Assembly: GCF_004769235.1 (NCBI RefSeq)
Contig: NZ_RQFG01000005.1
Span: 372,001-436,000, forward strand
Reading direction: 5' to 3'
DNA length: 64,000 nt
DNA from: Leptospira kanakyensis
GTDB lineage: Bacteria; Spirochaetota; Leptospiria; Leptospirales; Leptospiraceae
Below, piece by piece: positions 26,999 through 36,363 of the stretch. The notes below the pieces were generated by a model that had not been told where the DNA came from, did no database searches, and was given only the letters and a program-made list of their open reading frames with translations. How positions within the stretch are numbered: the first letter of the stretch is position 1; each line of letters starts with the position of its first letter. The position numbers and the translations under genes are program-made.

Positions 26999-27775
26999 AT
27001 GGATTCAATCTTCTTTATTCTCTCCAAACTTGGCACCATCTTACTGTATCCTCTTCCTGTTTTTTTTCTTTTGGCACTTCTTTTGATCTTTAAAACAAAA
27101 TCAGGGCATGGGAAATACAGACTCTTTCAGATTATTTTGTTTTTATATTTGGCTTCCAATGCTTTTATTTCCAACTTTCTAGTCCAAACTCTAGAAAAAG
27201 ATTACCCACCCGTAAACATTGCAGAACTTCCCAAATCAGACGTTGCGATTGTGTTAGGTGGAATGATCCAAACCATTTCAGCTCACCCCGGTAGACCCGA
27301 ACTATCTGACTCGGCTGACAGACTAACAGACGCTGTGCGAATGTACAAAGCAGGAAAAGTAAAAAAAATTCTATTTACTGGTGGATCCGGTCTTCTCTTT
27401 GCCAATACATACCGCGAAGCAGACCTTGCCAAAGAATTGTTTTTGGATTTAGGAGTTCCTGAAAAAGACCTAATCTGGGAAAATAATTCGCGAAACACTT
27501 ATGAGAATGCTGTTGAAACAAAAAAGATTCTCCAGGATAAAAAGATAGAATCCGCGATCCTTGTGACTTCTGCATTCCATATGAAACGTGCGGCCGGTTG
27601 TTTTCAAAAACAAAGTATTTCTTTTGTGGTTTATCCCACCGACTACAGAGCCACAGACCTACAATCAGGGGCATTTGAACTTTACATTCCTTCTGCGGGA
27701 TTTTTAGACCAAACCTCTATGGCCATCAAAGAATGGGTAGGATACTTCGTATATCGTGCCAAATCCTATTTATAA
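26999..27775 (+). CDS. YdcF/ElyC-family membrane protein (DUF218)
   Basis: A 258-residue protein with two N-terminal membrane helices (about residues 13-30 and 42-60) and a DUF218 domain: SDVAIVLGGMI, ADRLTDAVRMYKAGKVKKILFTGGSG, ENNSRNTYENA and ILVTSAFHMKRA. In E. coli, ElyC of this family affects undecaprenyl-linked envelope assembly; the biochemical activity is unclear. Its location a few kilobases from two other lipid-carrier genes may be chance. Confidence 0.88.
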   Translation: MDSIFFILSKLGTILLYPLPVFFLLALLLIFKTKSGHGKYRLFQIILFLYLASNAFISNFLVQTLEKDYPPVNIAELPKSDVAIVLGGMIQTISAHPGRPELSDSADRLTDAVRMYKAGKVKKILFTGGSGLLFANTYREADLAKELFLDLGVPEKDLIWENNSRNTYENAVETKKILQDKKIESAILVTSAFHMKRAAGCFQKQSISFVVYPTDYRATDLQSGAFELYIPSAGFLDQTSMAIKEWVGYFVYRAKSYL

Positions 27776-27875
27776 CGTTTCCAAATCTGCGCGTTTTTTA
27801 AGACCTTTTTGTTTGACCGAAACCTGCAATCAGAGAGGCTAGAGGAAAGACGGGAATCCGTCTAAAGAATGAACT

Positions 27876-28268
27876 ATGAATCGTAAGTTTTTAACTCTTT
27901 TGTTTCTCATCGGACTCTCTCTGGGAGGAATCGCTTTTTTCTCCTCCCAAGAAACCTCTTACCTTCTTTTGGATGCGTCGGAACTGGCAGCAAACCCCAC
28001 AAAATATTCAGACCAAAACCTTCGCGTGCGAGGATTTGTTCGGATCGGGAGCCTTGTTCGCGAAGGAAAAAAAGCCAAATTTGATTTGGAACTGAATGAT
28101 CAAATCATCCCCGTGTTTTTCACAGGAGCCACTCTTTTGCCAGATGCTTTTAAAGAAGGCGCAAGGGCTCGCGTGGATGGAAAGTTAGATCACGGAGTTC
28201 TTGTTGCGAGTCACGTAGAAGCAAAATGTGCCTCCAAATATGAAGCGGGATATGCTGAGGAACAATGA
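27876..28268 (+). CDS. ccmE: cytochrome c maturation haem chaperone CcmE, CxxxY type
   Basis: A 130-residue periplasm-facing haem chaperone with one N-terminal membrane helix (LLFLIGLSLGGIAFF) and an OB-fold domain (LRVRGFVRIGSLVREG, then VFFTGATLLPDAFKEG). In most CcmE proteins haem is bound covalently by a His in HxxxY. Here the aligned motif is AKCASKY, so Cys118 replaces the His while Tyr122 is kept, the CxxxY variant described in Desulfovibrio-type systems. The start has only a weak ribosome site, and a tiny upstream frame (MNYES) overlaps it. The stop overlaps the ccmF start (ATGA). Confidence 0.92.
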   Translation: MNRKFLTLLFLIGLSLGGIAFFSSQETSYLLLDASELAANPTKYSDQNLRVRGFVRIGSLVREGKKAKFDLELNDQIIPVFFTGATLLPDAFKEGARARVDGKLDHGVLVASHVEAKCASKYEAGYAEEQ

Positions 28269-30463
28269 ACAATTTAGGAACCATCCTTCTCGCATCTTCT
28301 CTCGCCATTTTAATTTTTTCCGCATTACAAACCATCTACGGAATCTACAAACAAGAAAGAAAAGCCGTTGAACTAGGCCGCCTGGCTCTGATGACAAATC
28401 CTTTTGTCATCATCCTGACTTTTACAGTTTTACTCACACAGCTTGTAAGATCAGACTATAGCAATTATTATGTGGTCATGCATTCCAGCGAACACCTCCC
28501 GCTGTTTTATAAAATGACATCCATCTGGTCGGGATCTTCTGGAAGTTTGTTATTTTGGAATTTGATTCTAAACGTTTTTACTTTTATTGTTTTATGGCAA
28601 ACTCGTAAGTCCATCGAAGATAGAATCCCGATGATGAATCTTATCCTTGCGGTTCTTTCTGGATTTTTTTCTTTCCTCGCTGTTTTTTATGGAGATGCAC
28701 AACCATTCCGTGAATTTGTTCCGGAAGCGGCGGCGGGTCGTGGACTCAATCCCCTCCTCCAACATTGGGCGATGATCATCCATCCACCAATTCTTTATAT
28801 TGGTTATGTGAGTATCTCTATTCCTTTTGCTATTGCGATGTCTGCTCTTGTGTCGGGACAACTCTCTGAAGATTGGATGAAGTTCATTCGTAAATGGACT
28901 TTGTTTTCTTGGTTCTTTCTCGGAACAGGGATTTTACTCGGGTCCAAGTGGGCCTATGAAGAGTTAGGTTGGGGTGGATACTGGGCTTGGGATCCGGTAG
29001 AAAATGCGTCGCTTATGCCATGGTTACTGACCAGTGCTTTTGTACATTCAGTTGTGATCCAAGAACGTCGAGGGATGTTAAAGTTCTGGAATATGTTACT
29101 TGTGATCTTAGCTTTTCATTTTAGTTTGCTTGGAACTTGGATCACACGTTCTGGAGTTTTGGAAGGCCCTCATAGTTTTTCTAAATCAACCATTGGAACT
29201 CCTTTTATCATTTATATCATTGCTAGTTTTCTATTTTTCACAGGATTTGTGATTTATAGAAGAAAACACCTAACACCAGAAAGAAACTTAGAAGCCATCA
29301 CTTCCAAAGAAGGAAGTTTTCTTTTAAATAACTTTTTACTGGTTCTTTCGACCGCAGCCATTTTGCTCGGTGTCTTTTCTCCTCTTTTATACGGAAAAGA
29401 ATTCAAAGCGCCGTGGTTTAATTCTTGGGGAGTTCCTGCTGGAATATTTCTTTTACTCCTAATGGGGGCCGCACCACTCCTTGCTTGGAGAAAGGGAGCG
29501 GGAGCTGTATTTTTTTCCACACTTCTCAAACCCTTTATCGCCGGACTTGTCGGCGGTGGACTTTATATTCTTTTTTATTCACAAAACTTTACCAAACCAG
29601 ACAGTAAGTATGGAGATGTTTTAGCTGAGGTTTATTCGGTTCTGACGGTTACGATTGGTGTCTTTACCATTTCAGGCATCATCCAAGAATACTATCGTGG
29701 GATCCGAGCACGAAGAGAAGAATTCCAAAACGAAAATATCGTGATTGCTGGATACCGAATGTTACTCAAAAACAAACGGCGGTATGGTGGGTATTTAGTA
29801 CATTTTTCACTGGTTCTTATTTTTATTGGTTATGCAGGGAATGCATTTAAAATCAATACATCGGTTCGTTTCTTTTACGAACTCCAACCACCAACTTCAG
29901 AAGAGATTGTTTACCAATCGATCGACAAAGCAATGATTGGTGGATACCAAATTGAAGCATCCACTCTCAAATTAAAACCAGTATTAATTTCAGGACTTGG
30001 TGGGGAACCAAACATCCAAAACGTAATTGTTGCCCAGGAAGGAACTTATTCTATCTTTCGAGGGATGGATAAACTTTCGGATCTTGTGACAGAACGTAGA
30101 TTTTATCCACAGATCTCTCACCTAACAGGAGATTTTGAAACACATATCCCTACAAGTGAACCAGCCATTCTCTCTATGGCTAAAGAAGATTTTTACATCC
30201 AACTGGGAGCGATAGAAACCTCGGATCTAAAATCAGAAAACCCCGACCTACCTTTGATGTTTATGCAGTATTACTTCACACCAGGAAGTGAAATGGACAA
30301 ACTCAAATTCTTTCTGAACTTCCCAAGACAAATTGTAGCCAACTTAGAAGTATGGGTAAACCCACTGGTAAAACTCATTTGGGTAGGATCATTACTTTAT
30401 TTCTTAACAGGAATCTTTTTACTACTGCCTGTTGGCGAAAAGAAAAAGAAGGTGGTTGGTTAA
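28265..30463 (+). CDS. ccmF: cytochrome c haem lyase subunit CcmF
   Basis: A 732-residue polytopic membrane protein that attaches haem to apocytochrome c. The tryptophan-rich haem-handling WWD-like motif reads WGGYWAWDPVENASLMPWL at about residues 238-256, and conserved His residues occur in LLQHWAMIIHPP and in the later periplasmic loops. A large C-terminal periplasmic part (about residues 530-700) and a final helix match the family. It is coupled to ccmE upstream and followed 1 nt later by a ccmH-like gene. Cytochrome c synthesis here also needs CcmA, B and C, which are not in this window. Confidence 0.94.
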   Translation: MNNLGTILLASSLAILIFSALQTIYGIYKQERKAVELGRLALMTNPFVIILTFTVLLTQLVRSDYSNYYVVMHSSEHLPLFYKMTSIWSGSSGSLLFWNLILNVFTFIVLWQTRKSIEDRIPMMNLILAVLSGFFSFLAVFYGDAQPFREFVPEAAAGRGLNPLLQHWAMIIHPPILYIGYVSISIPFAIAMSALVSGQLSEDWMKFIRKWTLFSWFFLGTGILLGSKWAYEELGWGGYWAWDPVENASLMPWLLTSAFVHSVVIQERRGMLKFWNMLLVILAFHFSLLGTWITRSGVLEGPHSFSKSTIGTPFIIYIIASFLFFTGFVIYRRKHLTPERNLEAITSKEGSFLLNNFLLVLSTAAILLGVFSPLLYGKEFKAPWFNSWGVPAGIFLLLLMGAAPLLAWRKGAGAVFFSTLLKPFIAGLVGGGLYILFYSQNFTKPDSKYGDVLAEVYSVLTVTIGVFTISGIIQEYYRGIRARREEFQNENIVIAGYRMLLKNKRRYGGYLVHFSLVLIFIGYAGNAFKINTSVRFFYELQPPTSEEIVYQSIDKAMIGGYQIEASTLKLKPVLISGLGGEPNIQNVIVAQEGTYSIFRGMDKLSDLVTERRFYPQISHLTGDFETHIPTSEPAILSMAKEDFYIQLGAIETSDLKSENPDLPLMFMQYYFTPGSEMDKLKFFLNFPRQIVANLEVWVNPLVKLIWVGSLLYFLTGIFLLLPVGEKKKKVVG

Positions 30464-30464
30464 A

Positions 30465-31148
30465 ATGGATTTTACAATTCCAAACAATACCCCGTCCAGT
30501 CTGTTTGGATGGGAAACATCCAAATTTGTTTTAAATAAGATCCAACAAAAAACTAAGTTCAATGTTTTAAACAAATCTCTATTTCAACTTGTTTTGGTTG
30601 GATTTTGTTTTTTCTTTCCAACATTACTTTTAGCGCAAAAAACAACCACAAACTTAAAAGAAGATGGGCAAATCCAAACCTTCTTAAAAGTAACAGAACA
30701 AATTCGTTGTATTTGTTTGCCAAGTTTACCCATCCAATCCTGTTCGTTTAACATGTGTGCGGCGTCTAGTTATCTCAAAACATTTATTGAAAACCGTATC
30801 AAAGACGGGATGAAAGAAGAGGAAATCATTTCGAAAATGGAAAATGGTTTTGGGAATTCTGTTTTACAAGATCCGATTGTTGTGATGTTCCAGGAAAATG
30901 GGAACCAAGGGATGGTGGATTCCATTGTTTATGGTTTTGGGCCAAAAATTCTCGCACAACCTGATGGAACCTGGATCAACTTTACTTTGTTTGCAATAGG
31001 AGTTCTTGGGCTTTTTGGAATCTACAAGTATGGAACCAAAAAAAAGAGGGAATCATCCGTAACAAAGGATACAAACAAACTAGAAAACCAAAAATCTACA
31101 ACAGAAGAAATCAAAAACAAAATCCGTAAATTCGAAGAAGAAGCTTAA
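30465..31148 (+). CDS. divergent CcmH-like thiol protein
   Basis: A 227-residue protein with an N-terminal membrane helix (about 40-57), a short helical domain and a second helix (about 170-188). The stretch TEQIRCICL through KDGMKEEEIISKMENGFGN lines up with CcmH/CycL (LRCxxC then AGKSDAEIxxYLxxRYGD), but the LRCxxC motif is rebuilt: Cys82-Ile-Cys84, then Cys93 and Cys98, with an insertion. Canonical CcmH reduces the apocytochrome thiols or forms mixed disulfides. The ATG at 30465, 1 nt after ccmF, has an AAGGTGG site. Assignment rests on domain order, position and partial motif match. Confidence 0.72.
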   Translation: MDFTIPNNTPSSLFGWETSKFVLNKIQQKTKFNVLNKSLFQLVLVGFCFFFPTLLLAQKTTTNLKEDGQIQTFLKVTEQIRCICLPSLPIQSCSFNMCAASSYLKTFIENRIKDGMKEEEIISKMENGFGNSVLQDPIVVMFQENGNQGMVDSIVYGFGPKILAQPDGTWINFTLFAIGVLGLFGIYKYGTKKKRESSVTKDTNKLENQKSTTEEIKNKIRKFEEEA

Positions 31149-31183
31149 ACAAATTTCTCTGGGAAAGCGACAACCAATCAAAT

Positions 31184-31213
31184 AGTTAGAGAGAGTTCCA
31201 CATCTCTCTAACT
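31184..31213. terminator. hairpin at the convergent ccmH-like / bioF 3' ends
   Basis: AGTTAGAGAGA and TCTCTCTAACT form an 11-bp perfect stem with an 8-nt loop. It overlaps the bioF stop codon and lies 35 nt after the ccmH-like stop. No clear T-run follows on either strand, so it may be a bidirectional pause or processing site rather than a strong terminator. Confidence 0.45.
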
Positions 31214-32343
31214 TGAACGAGTGTTTCTACCAACACTTGAATATCACTTAACTTTAATTTAGCGTTCAAACTGATTCGTAACCTAGGGCTTGGAACCGTC
31301 GGCGGGCGAATTGCACGTACATCCAAACCTTTCTCTTGTAAATTGGCAGCATAAAACAAAGCCTCTTTTTCTGTTTCAAGAAGCAGAGGAACGATATGTG
31401 AAGTAGAGGCAGTGATGATAAATCCATTGGTTTTTAAAGAATTTTTCAGTGTATCTGCTATTTTTAACAATTCATCTCTTTCTTTGTCCATCGAACTAAG
31501 GAGTTTCAATGAGTAGGATGCAAATTCCGAAATCATAGGAAGTGGTGCCGTAGAAAAAATAAAAGATCGCATTACATTAACTAAGTGGTCACGGCCAATT
31601 TTTTTTGTGACAATGATTCCACCTTCAAGCCCCAAGGACTTTCCCAAAGTGTAAACTCTGTAATCAATGGAATGAATTTCCGACAGAGTTAAATCCCGAA
31701 AGACAAGTCCCTTCCCGTGAACACCATAAATCCCGAAGGCATGAGCTTCATCCAAAACAAGAACAAAGCCAAACTTTCTTTTTAATGCAAGTAAGGTTTT
31801 TAAATCGGGAGAATCGCCATCCATACTAAATAAAGTTTCCGTAACCACAATTCGTTTCTTTTTATGGTTCGGGTCTTCTAAATCAGCTTTTTCTAATAAA
31901 GATTGGAGGTGATTCATATCCAAATGATGATAGTATTTTTTCTGAGCACCCGAAATTCGAATTCCATCTAGAATGGATGCATGGTTCAAACGATCGGTAA
32001 ACAGATAACAGTCGGGAGCAGCAATGGAATCCAAAAGGCCAAAGTTCGCAGTGAATCCTGTGGAAACAAGAAGTGCGGCTTCCCCTTCGACAAAATGAGC
32101 AAACTCCGATTCAAATTGATCCATCGAATTAGAGTTTCCCCGAACCAAACGAGCGGCAGTGGATCCAAAGGGATAAATATTCTTTTTTGTTTGGAAAAAC
32201 TCCAACATACTGGGATTAGTTGCCATTCCCATATAGTCGTTGGAACAAAAATCAATTCCTTGGTAGTTGCGAGTTTCCCGAAACAATTGTTTTTCGCGAA
32301 TGGAATCTAGTTTTTTTTGGACTTCTTCCCAATGATTTGCCAT
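31186..32343 (-). CDS. bioF: 8-amino-7-oxononanoate synthase
   Basis: A 385-residue PLP enzyme of the alpha-oxoamine synthase family, which condenses pimeloyl thioester with alanine in biotin synthesis. Motifs: DFCSNDYMGMA, GSTAARLVRGN, LVLDEAHAFGIYG, and VYTLGKSLGLEGG with the Schiff-base lysine. The overall pattern fits BioF better than KBL or ALAS. It stands apart from other bio genes in this window and is divergent from the sirtuin gene. Confidence 0.85.
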   Translation of the reverse strand: MANHWEEVQKKLDSIREKQLFRETRNYQGIDFCSNDYMGMATNPSMLEFFQTKKNIYPFGSTAARLVRGNSNSMDQFESEFAHFVEGEAALLVSTGFTANFGLLDSIAAPDCYLFTDRLNHASILDGIRISGAQKKYYHHLDMNHLQSLLEKADLEDPNHKKKRIVVTETLFSMDGDSPDLKTLLALKRKFGFVLVLDEAHAFGIYGVHGKGLVFRDLTLSEIHSIDYRVYTLGKSLGLEGGIIVTKKIGRDHLVNVMRSFIFSTAPLPMISEFASYSLKLLSSMDKERDELLKIADTLKNSLKTNGFIITASTSHIVPLLLETEKEALFYAANLQEKGLDVRAIRPPTVPSPRLRISLNAKLKLSDIQVLVETLVQVREMWNSL

Positions 32344-32417
32344 TGACTGCCAGTTTTCTTTTTCCAGATTTTTTTCCGATTTAATTTTTTACCTATTTTG
32401 TTAGAATGATCCCATAA

Positions 32418-33173
32418 ATGAGTCTTCTCACTCCCGACCTCATCCAACGTATCCGCTCCGCTCGGAATATTTTGTTTCTTACGGGAGCAGGTATCTCTAG
32501 CGAAAGTGGGATTCCTACGTTTCGCGGGGAAGGTGGGTATTGGAAAAAGTTCAAAGCGGAAGAACTTGCCACACCAGAGGCCTTTGCCAACCATCCGGAA
32601 GTGGTTTGGGAATGGTATGACTACCGGCGAAAGATATGTTCCGAAGCAAAACCAAATGACGGACACCTAACAATTGCCAATTGGCAATCATTTTCAAAAA
32701 CGGTAAATCTCATCACACAAAATGTAGATGGGCTCCATCCTAGAGCAGGAAGTAAAAACCTCCTGGAAATTCATGGTAATATTTTTCGTGCAAGGTGTAC
32801 AGTTTGCAAAGAAAAATATACATTGGATGAAGATGGGATCAATCAATCTGGCCTTAAATTTTGCCCGGCTTGTGAATCACTTTTACGACCAGATATTGTT
32901 TGGTTTGGAGAAGGTTACGACAATCGACTCCTCACAAAAGCATGGGAACAAAGTAAAGAAGCTCATATTGTTTTTGTTGTAGGAACTAGTGCGAATGTAT
33001 CGGTTCCCGCCAACTTAGCACTGACTGCCATTCGGAACGGTGCTCTTGGGATTGAAATCAATCCAGAAACCACTTCTCTCACCCCGTCCGTTCAACTTCA
33101 TTTTGGTGGCAAGTCAGGAGAAATCCTTCCTGAGATTTTTAAGGAAGTTTTCGGGGATGTGGTTTTAAAGTAA
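32418..33173 (+). CDS. cobB: NAD-dependent protein deacylase, SIRT5-type sirtuin
   Basis: A 251-residue sirtuin. The NAD site reads LTGAGISSESGIPTFRGEGG, catalytic His is in LEIHGN, TQNVDGLH is present, and a four-cysteine zinc site is formed by CTVC and CPAC. WYDYRRK carries the Tyr-x-x-Arg pair that in SIRT5 and E. coli CobB recognises acidic acyl groups, so removal of succinyl or malonyl as well as acetyl groups from lysines is expected. Single gene, divergent from bioF. Confidence 0.92.
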   Translation: MSLLTPDLIQRIRSARNILFLTGAGISSESGIPTFRGEGGYWKKFKAEELATPEAFANHPEVVWEWYDYRRKICSEAKPNDGHLTIANWQSFSKTVNLITQNVDGLHPRAGSKNLLEIHGNIFRARCTVCKEKYTLDEDGINQSGLKFCPACESLLRPDIVWFGEGYDNRLLTKAWEQSKEAHIVFVVGTSANVSVPANLALTAIRNGALGIEINPETTSLTPSVQLHFGGKSGEILPEIFKEVFGDVVLK

Positions 33174-33271
33174 TATTTGGTTTGATATAAGAAGGTATCA
33201 AAATTGAATATCTGTAAATCGTAATCCATTCACTAAACAGTGAATCAAAACCAATAGATCCAGAGAAATTT

Positions 33272-33628
33272 ATGTTAACGATCATCCTACTCGTACTTTC
33301 CAATATTTTTATGACCTTTGCTTGGTATGGACATTTAAAATATGCCAAGTCCACCAATATGTTTTATGTCATTCTATTCTCTTGGGGAATTGCATTTTTT
33401 GAATACGTTCTTATGGTTCCTGCCAATCGAATTGGATTTACCGTTTATAAATTTGAAGGCTTCCAATTAAAAATCATCCAAGAAGTCATCACCATCTTAG
33501 TGTTCATTCTTTTTGCCACAGTTTTCTTAGGTGAAAAAATCAAATGGAATTATATCGTAAGTTTTGGACTGATACTACTTGCGGGTTATTTTGCTTTTGG
33601 TTTTGGAACCAAATCAAACGGACACTAA
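33272..33628 (+). CDS. DUF486 (DMT-superfamily) membrane protein
   Basis: A 118-residue protein with four predicted membrane helices and the DUF486 pattern: an FMTFAWYGHLKY start, ILFSWGIAFFEYVLMVPANRIG, QLKIIQEVITI and a VFLGEKIKWNY loop. The family resembles half-size EamA/DMT transporters; its substrate is unknown. Two short inverted repeats lie upstream (33181-33202 and 33228-33245). The 3' end overlaps the convergent coaB gene by 15 nt. Confidence 0.88.
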   Translation: MLTIILLVLSNIFMTFAWYGHLKYAKSTNMFYVILFSWGIAFFEYVLMVPANRIGFTVYKFEGFQLKIIQEVITILVFILFATVFLGEKIKWNYIVSFGLILLAGYFAFGFGTKSNGH

Positions 33629-34291
33629 AAAAGAAACAAGTTCTTCCGCAATTTTTTCTTTAGGAAGTGGGCCAATTTCTTTTTCCAACCCACTAACACC
33701 AAATACACGAACAGTAGAGTCAACTTCTCCAAACCCTTTGCCTGATCCAACATAATTTCCAACAATATAGTTAAGACCTTTTCGAACCAGTTTGTCTTTC
33801 GCGTATCGTTCCAACTCTTTTGTTTCAGCAGCGAACCCAACACGAAGTGAGTTTAAAATTTTATGTTCGGAAACATATTCTGTGACTTGTTGCAAAACAT
33901 CAGGATTTTCTTCTAACTCGAGAAGTAAACCTTTGGTTCCTTCCGAAGTTTTTTCTTTTTTGATTTTATGTTCCGCAGTCATTATGGGGCGAAAGTCTGC
34001 TGGAGCAGCAGCCATCACAAGCAAACTATCATTAATAATTTCAGATAATACAGCATCACGAAGTTGGATGGTAGTTTCCACTTCAATATTTCGTTTAGCG
34101 CCTGTAACATGGGAATATCGTTCTAAAGTATTTCCATGAATATAAACGACTTCTACAGGGTATTTCAAAAAAGAGGTGGCAATTTCATAACCCATTTTTC
34201 CCGAAGAAGCATTGGATATATAACGTACAGGATCTATCCATTCCCTAGTGGGTCCAGAAGTGACGATGACTCGTTTGAATTTTAGATTCAT
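33614..34291 (-). CDS. coaB: phosphopantothenate-cysteine ligase (stand-alone CoaB)
   Basis: A 225-residue protein matching the C-terminal half of bifunctional Dfp/Coa[27 protein letters not shown] is the nucleotide-binding signature (key part [14 protein letters not shown]), AAAPADFRP is the ligase active-site region, and VGFAAET and NYIVGN complete the domain. It joins cysteine to 4'-phosphopantothenate. It is encoded separately, with its start overlapping the coaC stop by 4 nt (ATGA), instead of being fused as in most bacteria. Confidence 0.9.
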   Translation of the reverse strand: MNLKFKRVIVTSGPTREWIDPVRYISNASSGKMGYEIATSFLKYPVEVVYIHGNTLERYSHVTGAKRNIEVETTIQLRDAVLSEIINDSLLVMAAAPADFRPIMTAEHKIKKEKTSEGTKGLLLELEENPDVLQQVTEYVSEHKILNSLRVGFAAETKELERYAKDKLVRKGLNYIVGNYVGSGKGFGEVDSTVRVFGVSGLEKEIGPLPKEKIAEELVSFLVSV

Positions 34292-34818
34292 GAATTGGTT
34301 GTATGGAGTTTGATAATTTCTTCCATGATGGATTCAACGGTGGCAAGTTTTCCGTATCCCTCATCCCCACAAACCACAATCCCTTTATCAGGAGAAACAA
34401 TGGTAACTCCATCCGATTTTAAGGTTTTTAAATTTCTTTGGACTGCAGGATGTAAATACATTCCAGGATTCATAGATGGAGCCACTAACACAGGAGAGGT
34501 GCAGGCAAGATAGGTTGAAGTCACCAAGTCATCGGCTATTCCATTTGCCATTTTACCAATGATATTGGCAGAAGCCGGAACTACAGCAAGAACTGAGGCA
34601 ATATTTTTGATTTCGATATGTGCCATACCGGTATCAAATTCATCCACCCTTACCGGTTTTCCTGTTAATGCTTCAAAGGTAATTTTTCCAACAAATTTGG
34701 TAGCATTAGACGTCATAATCACACGAACGGGATACCCTTGTTTGGTAAGTCCTCTAACCAATTCACAAGCCTTATAAGAAGCAATGGATCCAGAAACGGC
34801 GATGACAATTTCTTTCAT
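34288..34818 (-). CDS. coaC: phosphopantothenoylcysteine decarboxylase (stand-alone CoaC)
   Basis: A 176-residue HFCD-family flavoprotein. It starts [21 protein letters not shown], has the active-site His in MAHIEI, the FMN/substrate segment [18 protein letters not shown], the PSMNPGMY motif and the catalytic cysteine in [11 protein letters not shown]. It decarboxylates the CoaB product on the path to coenzyme A. It begins directly after the CNNM gene stop and is coupled to coaB, so the three form one leftward unit. Confidence 0.9.
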   Translation of the reverse strand: MKEIVIAVSGSIASYKACELVRGLTKQGYPVRVIMTSNATKFVGKITFEALTGKPVRVDEFDTGMAHIEIKNIASVLAVVPASANIIGKMANGIADDLVTSTYLACTSPVLVAPSMNPGMYLHPAVQRNLKTLKSDGVTIVSPDKGIVVCGDEGYGKLATVESIMEEIIKLHTTNS

Positions 34819-36189
34819 TTACCTATCCTCGTAGGAAAGTTCCCTGTCCAATTCGGAATCATTATCTTCTTCCAATTTAGGAGTGAACAAAATGGAGATG
34901 ATTTTATTCCCTTCCATTTTTTTTACCTTCAGGCTACCTTTTTTAATTTGAACGATGCTACCTTCTTTTGGCATATCTTCGTTCTTTTCCATAAAATAAC
35001 CAGCGATGGTTCTGACTTCTTCCATATCAGAAGGTTCTTCCCCTTCCAAAATATCTGACAAACTAGAAAGTTCAGTTTCTCCATCTAAAGAAATGGTTTT
35101 TGTTTTTTTATTTTTGGAAGTTACATCCACTTCATCCGTATCTGTTTCGTCTCGGATTTCACCAAAAAATTCTTCGATGATATCTTCTAACGTAAGTAAG
35201 CCGGAAACTCCACCGTATTCATCAATGACAATAGCCATATGTTGTTTTTTTTCACGGAGTTTTGTCATCACTCGTTCGATGGACATAGATTCTGGAACTT
35301 TCACAAAATCTTTTTCCATAATGGTAGTGATCTTTTCTTTTTTACCTTTCGCAGAAAGATGAGCCGCTTGCCATTTTAAATACTTCTGAACGTGAACAAT
35401 CCCTACAATTCGATCTAAGGTTTGGTCATACACAGGGTATCTTGAAAAACTATGTTCGGCGATGAGCGGAAGCATTTTATCAATTGTGGACTCCTGTGGG
35501 ATTCCAATGATTGAAAGCCTATGTGTCATTACGTCTTTAGCAGTATGTTCCGAAAAATCAAAAGTCTTTTGGATGAGTTGCATTTCTGCATTATCAATCC
35601 GACCTTGTTTTCTCTGTTCTTCAATGATGATCATGAGCTCTTCCGCTGAATGAACATACTTATCACCAGTTCGTTGCAAACGGAAAAGTGTAAGGATTCC
35701 ACCAGCGAGACGATTCATAATGAACGTAACTGGAAAAAATAAATAATAGAAAAACCACATAGGAGCCGAAACTCCCAGAGCAATTGATTCAGTGTTTTGG
35801 ATGGCAAGTGTCTTAGGAACGAGTTCCCCCAAAATCACGTGTAACAAAGTGATGAAGGTAAAAGAAACTCCGATCGAGATACTATGGATGGTCACAAGAT
35901 CCAATTCGATATGGAACATGTGGAGGAATCCAGAGACAACACTTGCGAACAAGGCCTCACCGATCCAACCGAGGAGTAAACTTGCCACAGTGATTCCCAC
36001 TTGGCAAACGGATAACATATCATCAATTTTAGAAATTGCCTTTTTGGCAATATGAGACATGGCTCTGTTTTCTTTGACCAGCTCCTCGAGACGAGAAGGC
36101 CGGATAGAAACCATGGCAAATTCGGCTGCGACGAAGAAACCATTAACAAAGACGAGGAGGAAGATGAGAAAGATGCCGATTATTTCCAT
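34819..36189 (-). CDS. CNNM/HlyC-CorC-family transporter (TlyC-like)
   Basis: A 456-residue protein with a DUF21/CNNM membrane domain (about residues 1-180, four hydrophobic segments, including MVSIRPSRLEEL), a CBS pair (about 205-330; RYPVYDQTLDRIVGIVH and IVIDEYGGVSGLLTLEDIIEE) and a C-terminal CorC/HlyC domain. Family members export magnesium or other divalent ions. In Leptospira they are often annotated as TlyC haemolysins, a label with weak experimental support. The stop codon abuts the coaC start with no gap. Confidence 0.9.
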   Translation of the reverse strand: MEIIGIFLIFLLVFVNGFFVAAEFAMVSIRPSRLEELVKENRAMSHIAKKAISKIDDMLSVCQVGITVASLLLGWIGEALFASVVSGFLHMFHIELDLVTIHSISIGVSFTFITLLHVILGELVPKTLAIQNTESIALGVSAPMWFFYYLFFPVTFIMNRLAGGILTLFRLQRTGDKYVHSAEELMIIIEEQRKQGRIDNAEMQLIQKTFDFSEHTAKDVMTHRLSIIGIPQESTIDKMLPLIAEHSFSRYPVYDQTLDRIVGIVHVQKYLKWQAAHLSAKGKKEKITTIMEKDFVKVPESMSIERVMTKLREKKQHMAIVIDEYGGVSGLLTLEDIIEEFFGEIRDETDTDEVDVTSKNKKTKTISLDGETELSSLSDILEGEEPSDMEEVRTIAGYFMEKNEDMPKEGSIVQIKKGSLKVKKMEGNKIISILFTPKLEEDNDSELDRELSYEDR

Positions 36190-36363
36190 AGAAACTCGAG
36201 CACCACTAAAGTATTATGATCAGGGTCCATTGCTTATGAGGAATAGAATTAAGTATTTTGGAGTGTTCTCCTAGTGTCGCCTATAATTTTGGCTTATTTT
36301 TACCGGAAATGCAGAGGGAATGAATCCCTCAGTTCCAAAAGTTTGCCAATGATTATGTCACTT

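Noticed and set aside
27848..27863. AGACGG-GAAT-CCGTCT hairpin upstream of ccmE considered as part of a cobalamin or haem-sensing leader
   Set aside because: A single 6-bp hairpin with no surrounding conserved elements; not enough for a riboswitch call.
33181..33245. Two small inverted repeats (TTTGATA/TATCAAA and ATTCACT/AGTGAAT) before the DUF486 gene
   Set aside because: Both have 7-bp AT-rich arms, which are expected by chance in AT-rich DNA; no regulator is adjacent.
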